Source: Hungateiclostridiaceae bacterium UBA1305 (GTDB lineage Bacteria; Bacillota; Clostridia; Acetivibrionales; DTU013). From it: DNA of 7,000 bases. The stretch lies in contig DBTX01000057.1 of assembly GCA_002307275.1 (NCBI GenBank), positions 1 through 7,000 of the forward strand. Reading direction: 5' to 3'. The notes below the pieces were generated by a model. It was given only the letters and a program-made list of their open reading frames with translations, was not told where the DNA came from and made no database searches. A program made the translations under genes and the position numbers. Below, piece after piece: positions 5,737-7,000 of this stretch. How positions within the stretch are numbered: position 1 is the first letter of the stretch; every line of letters starts with the position of its first letter.

Positions 5737-6816
5737 TCAATCTATCACACCGCCGCCTACAATCACATCGCCGTCGTAAAATACAACTGACTGCCCCGGT
5801 GTGATCGCCCTCTGCGCTTCATCAAACACCACATTTACACGTCCATCCGGAAGCAGTCTGATCACTGCAGCTGCTTCTTTTGCGGAATATCTGATTTTAG
5901 CGTTGACCCGCATTTCGTCCTTTAATTCACCTATTGAAATGAAATTGAGATCGGATGCAGTAAGATCACGAGAGAATACTTCCGTCTCATCACCCAGTAC
6001 TACTGTATTGTACTCGGGTCTGACCGCCACGACGAACATCGGCTTTCCAAACGCAATCCCAAGACCCTTTCTCTGCCCCACCGTATAATGGATGATGCCC
6101 TTGTGCATCCCAAGTTTATTTCCTTCACGATCAACAAAGAAACCGGGCTTTATTTCTGCATCCGTATTTTCAGTGATATACCGACCGTAATCATTATCTT
6201 CCACAAAACAGATTTCCTGACTGTCAGGTTTTGATGCTACTGACAGGCCTATATTACGCGCAAGTTCCCGCACTTTATCCTTGGTGAAGTCACCAATCGG
6301 GAATAGCGTTCTGGACAGCTGCTCCTGAGTCATGGTATATAGCGCATAGGTCTGATCCTTTGCTGAAGTTACCGACTTTTTGAGCTGATATCTGCCGCTT
6401 GCTTCATCATACGCGACGCGTGCATAATGCCCGGTCGCAACATAATCCAACCCCATTGAAACGGCCTTCTGAAGCATCGCTTCGAATTTGACATATCGGT
6501 TGCAGGCAATGCATGGATTGGGTGTTCTGCCCTTTAGGTATTCCTGATTGAAATAATCAATGACTTTGAGTTGAAACAGGTCTTTGAAATTCAATACATA
6601 ATAAGGGATGCCGAGCCTGTCAGCTACCCTGCGTGCATCATCTACAGCCGACAGCGAACAGCAGCCGCCTTCCGTTTGCTGCCTTTCCTCCGCCATGTCA
6701 GGCCATATCTGCATGGTGACCCCGACTACGTCATAACCCTGATCCAGTAAAACGGCAGCGGCGGCAGAACTGTCAACACCGCCGCTCATACCAAGCATTA
6801 CACTGCCTTTAGACAT
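5737..6816 (-). CDS. mnmA: tRNA-specific 2-thiouridylase MnmA
   Basis: MnmA adenylates and then thiolates U34 in the wobble position of Glu, Gln and Lys tRNAs to give 2-thiouridine, with sulfur delivered from a cysteine desulfurase. In the 359-residue form starting at 6816, the ATP-binding PP-loop is SGGVDSS (11-17). The catalytic cysteines are Cys102 in TPNPCIACNRYVKF and Cys203 in DSQEICFVEDNDY. GHYAR (129-133), KDQTYALY (153-160) and HYTVGQRKGLG (243-253) are further family hallmarks, and the C-terminal beta-barrel domain closes the protein. The frame is open to an ATG at 6882, but that start would overlap the upstream scaffold gene by 57 bases and add 22 residues with no family resemblance. 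The ATG at 6816 gives the standard N-terminus, 7 bp after the upstream stop. AGGTG (6825-6821) and GAGG (6832-6829) serve as ribosome binding sites, and translational coupling to the scaffold gene is likely. Confidence 0.97.
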   Translation of the reverse strand: MSKGSVMLGMSGGVDSSAAAAVLLDQGYDVVGVTMQIWPDMAEERQQTEGGCCSLSAVDDARRVADRLGIPYYVLNFKDLFQLKVIDYFNQEYLKGRTPNPCIACNRYVKFEAMLQKAVSMGLDYVATGHYARVAYDEASGRYQLKKSVTSAKDQTYALYTMTQEQLSRTLFPIGDFTKDKVRELARNIGLSVASKPDSQEICFVEDNDYGRYITENTDAEIKPGFFVDREGNKLGMHKGIIHYTVGQRKGLGIAFGKPMFVVAVRPEYNTVVLGDETEVFSRDLTASDLNFISIGELKDEMRVNAKIRYSAKEAAAVIRLLPDGRVNVVFDEAQRAITPGQSVVFYDGDVIVGGGVID

Positions 6817-6823
6817 TTTGCAC

Positions 6824-7000
6824 CTATTCCTCTTCTTCGTCGATATCGTGGTGCAAGTCATCACATCTTCTGCCGCAAGCATTGCAATCGCAGCCTTCGT
6901 CTATCAATCCATTTTTACGCTGATAATCTTCGATCGCTGCTTTGATGGCTTCTTCAGCCAGATTGGAACAGTGCATTTTCACTGGCGGCAGCCCGTCAAG
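6824..7000 (-). CDS. nifU: IscU/NifU-type Fe-S cluster scaffold, C-terminal part (runs off the right edge)
   Basis: The last 58 codons of a minus-strand gene are visible; the start lies beyond position 7000. The sequence begins LDGLPPVKMHCSNLAEEAIK, which is the conserved end of IscU-type scaffolds and includes the third cluster-ligand cysteine in the HCS motif. These proteins build Fe-S clusters from iron and from sulfur supplied by a cysteine desulfurase. After the core helix comes an unusual tail with four cysteines spaced C-x-C-x2-C-x3-C (CDCNACGRRC), then histidines and a run of acidic residues (DDLHHDIDEEEE). The stop TAG at 6826-6824 is 7 bp before the mnmA start, so the two form an operon. 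Orthologous clostridial operons usually carry a desulfurase gene upstream, which is likely to lie just outside this window. Confidence 0.9.
   Translation of the reverse strand, partial: LDGLPPVKMHCSNLAEEAIKAAIEDYQRKNGLIDEGCDCNACGRRCDDLHHDIDEEEE

Noticed and set aside
6817..6882. N-terminal extension of MnmA from the ATG at 6882
   Set aside because: It overlaps the scaffold gene in another frame, lacks a ribosome binding site, and adds 22 residues before a perfectly standard MnmA N-terminus at 6816.

Overview
The window is an ordinary-looking chromosomal segment of a low-GC, Gram-positive anaerobe, most likely a member of class Clostridia. Three things point there: a LytR-CpsA-Psr cell-wall ligase, an IscU-type scaffold directly followed by mnmA, and AGGAGG-type ribosome binding sites with SigA-like promoters. 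The Xer recombinase and the M18 aminopeptidase also look clostridial. I cannot name a genus from this sequence alone.

Layout, left to right: (1) A + strand tyrosine recombinase of the XerC/XerD type (115-1089) with all catalytic residues, preceded by an AT-rich leader. (2) A 232-bp AT-rich spacer holding a SigA-like promoter framed by an imperfect inverted repeat, plus a separate small dyad. (3) A + strand pair, an LCP-family glycopolymer transferase (1322-2410) and a DedA-family membrane protein (2446-3078), 35 bp apart and very probably one operon. (4) A convergent junction with a hairpin that best fits a terminator for the leftward gene. (5) A minus-strand M18 aminopeptidase (3181-4620). 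(6) A divergent 185-bp promoter region. (7) A + strand PHP-family histidinol-phosphatase (4806-5603). (8) A 133-bp convergent spacer almost filled by four degenerate tandem repeats of 25-27 bp. (9) A minus-strand operon end: the C-terminal part of an IscU/NifU scaffold (entering from the right edge) followed 7 bp later by the tRNA thiouridylase mnmA (5737-6816).

Two functional links are visible. LCP enzymes release undecaprenyl phosphate on the outer membrane face, and some DedA proteins return that lipid to the inner face, so the LCP-DedA pair could form a small lipid-carrier recycling unit. NifU and MnmA both depend on cysteine-desulfurase sulfur, so their adjacency is the usual Fe-S/thio-tRNA operon; the desulfurase gene itself probably lies just beyond the right edge.

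I found no CRISPR array, tRNA, rRNA, insertion sequence, toxin-antitoxin pair or defence system. The most unexplained sequence is non-coding: the tandem repeats at 5627-5728 and the inverted repeat around the promoter at 1099-1199. By eye the recombinase gene is clearly more AT-rich (about one-third GC) than the aminopeptidase and mnmA genes (about half GC).
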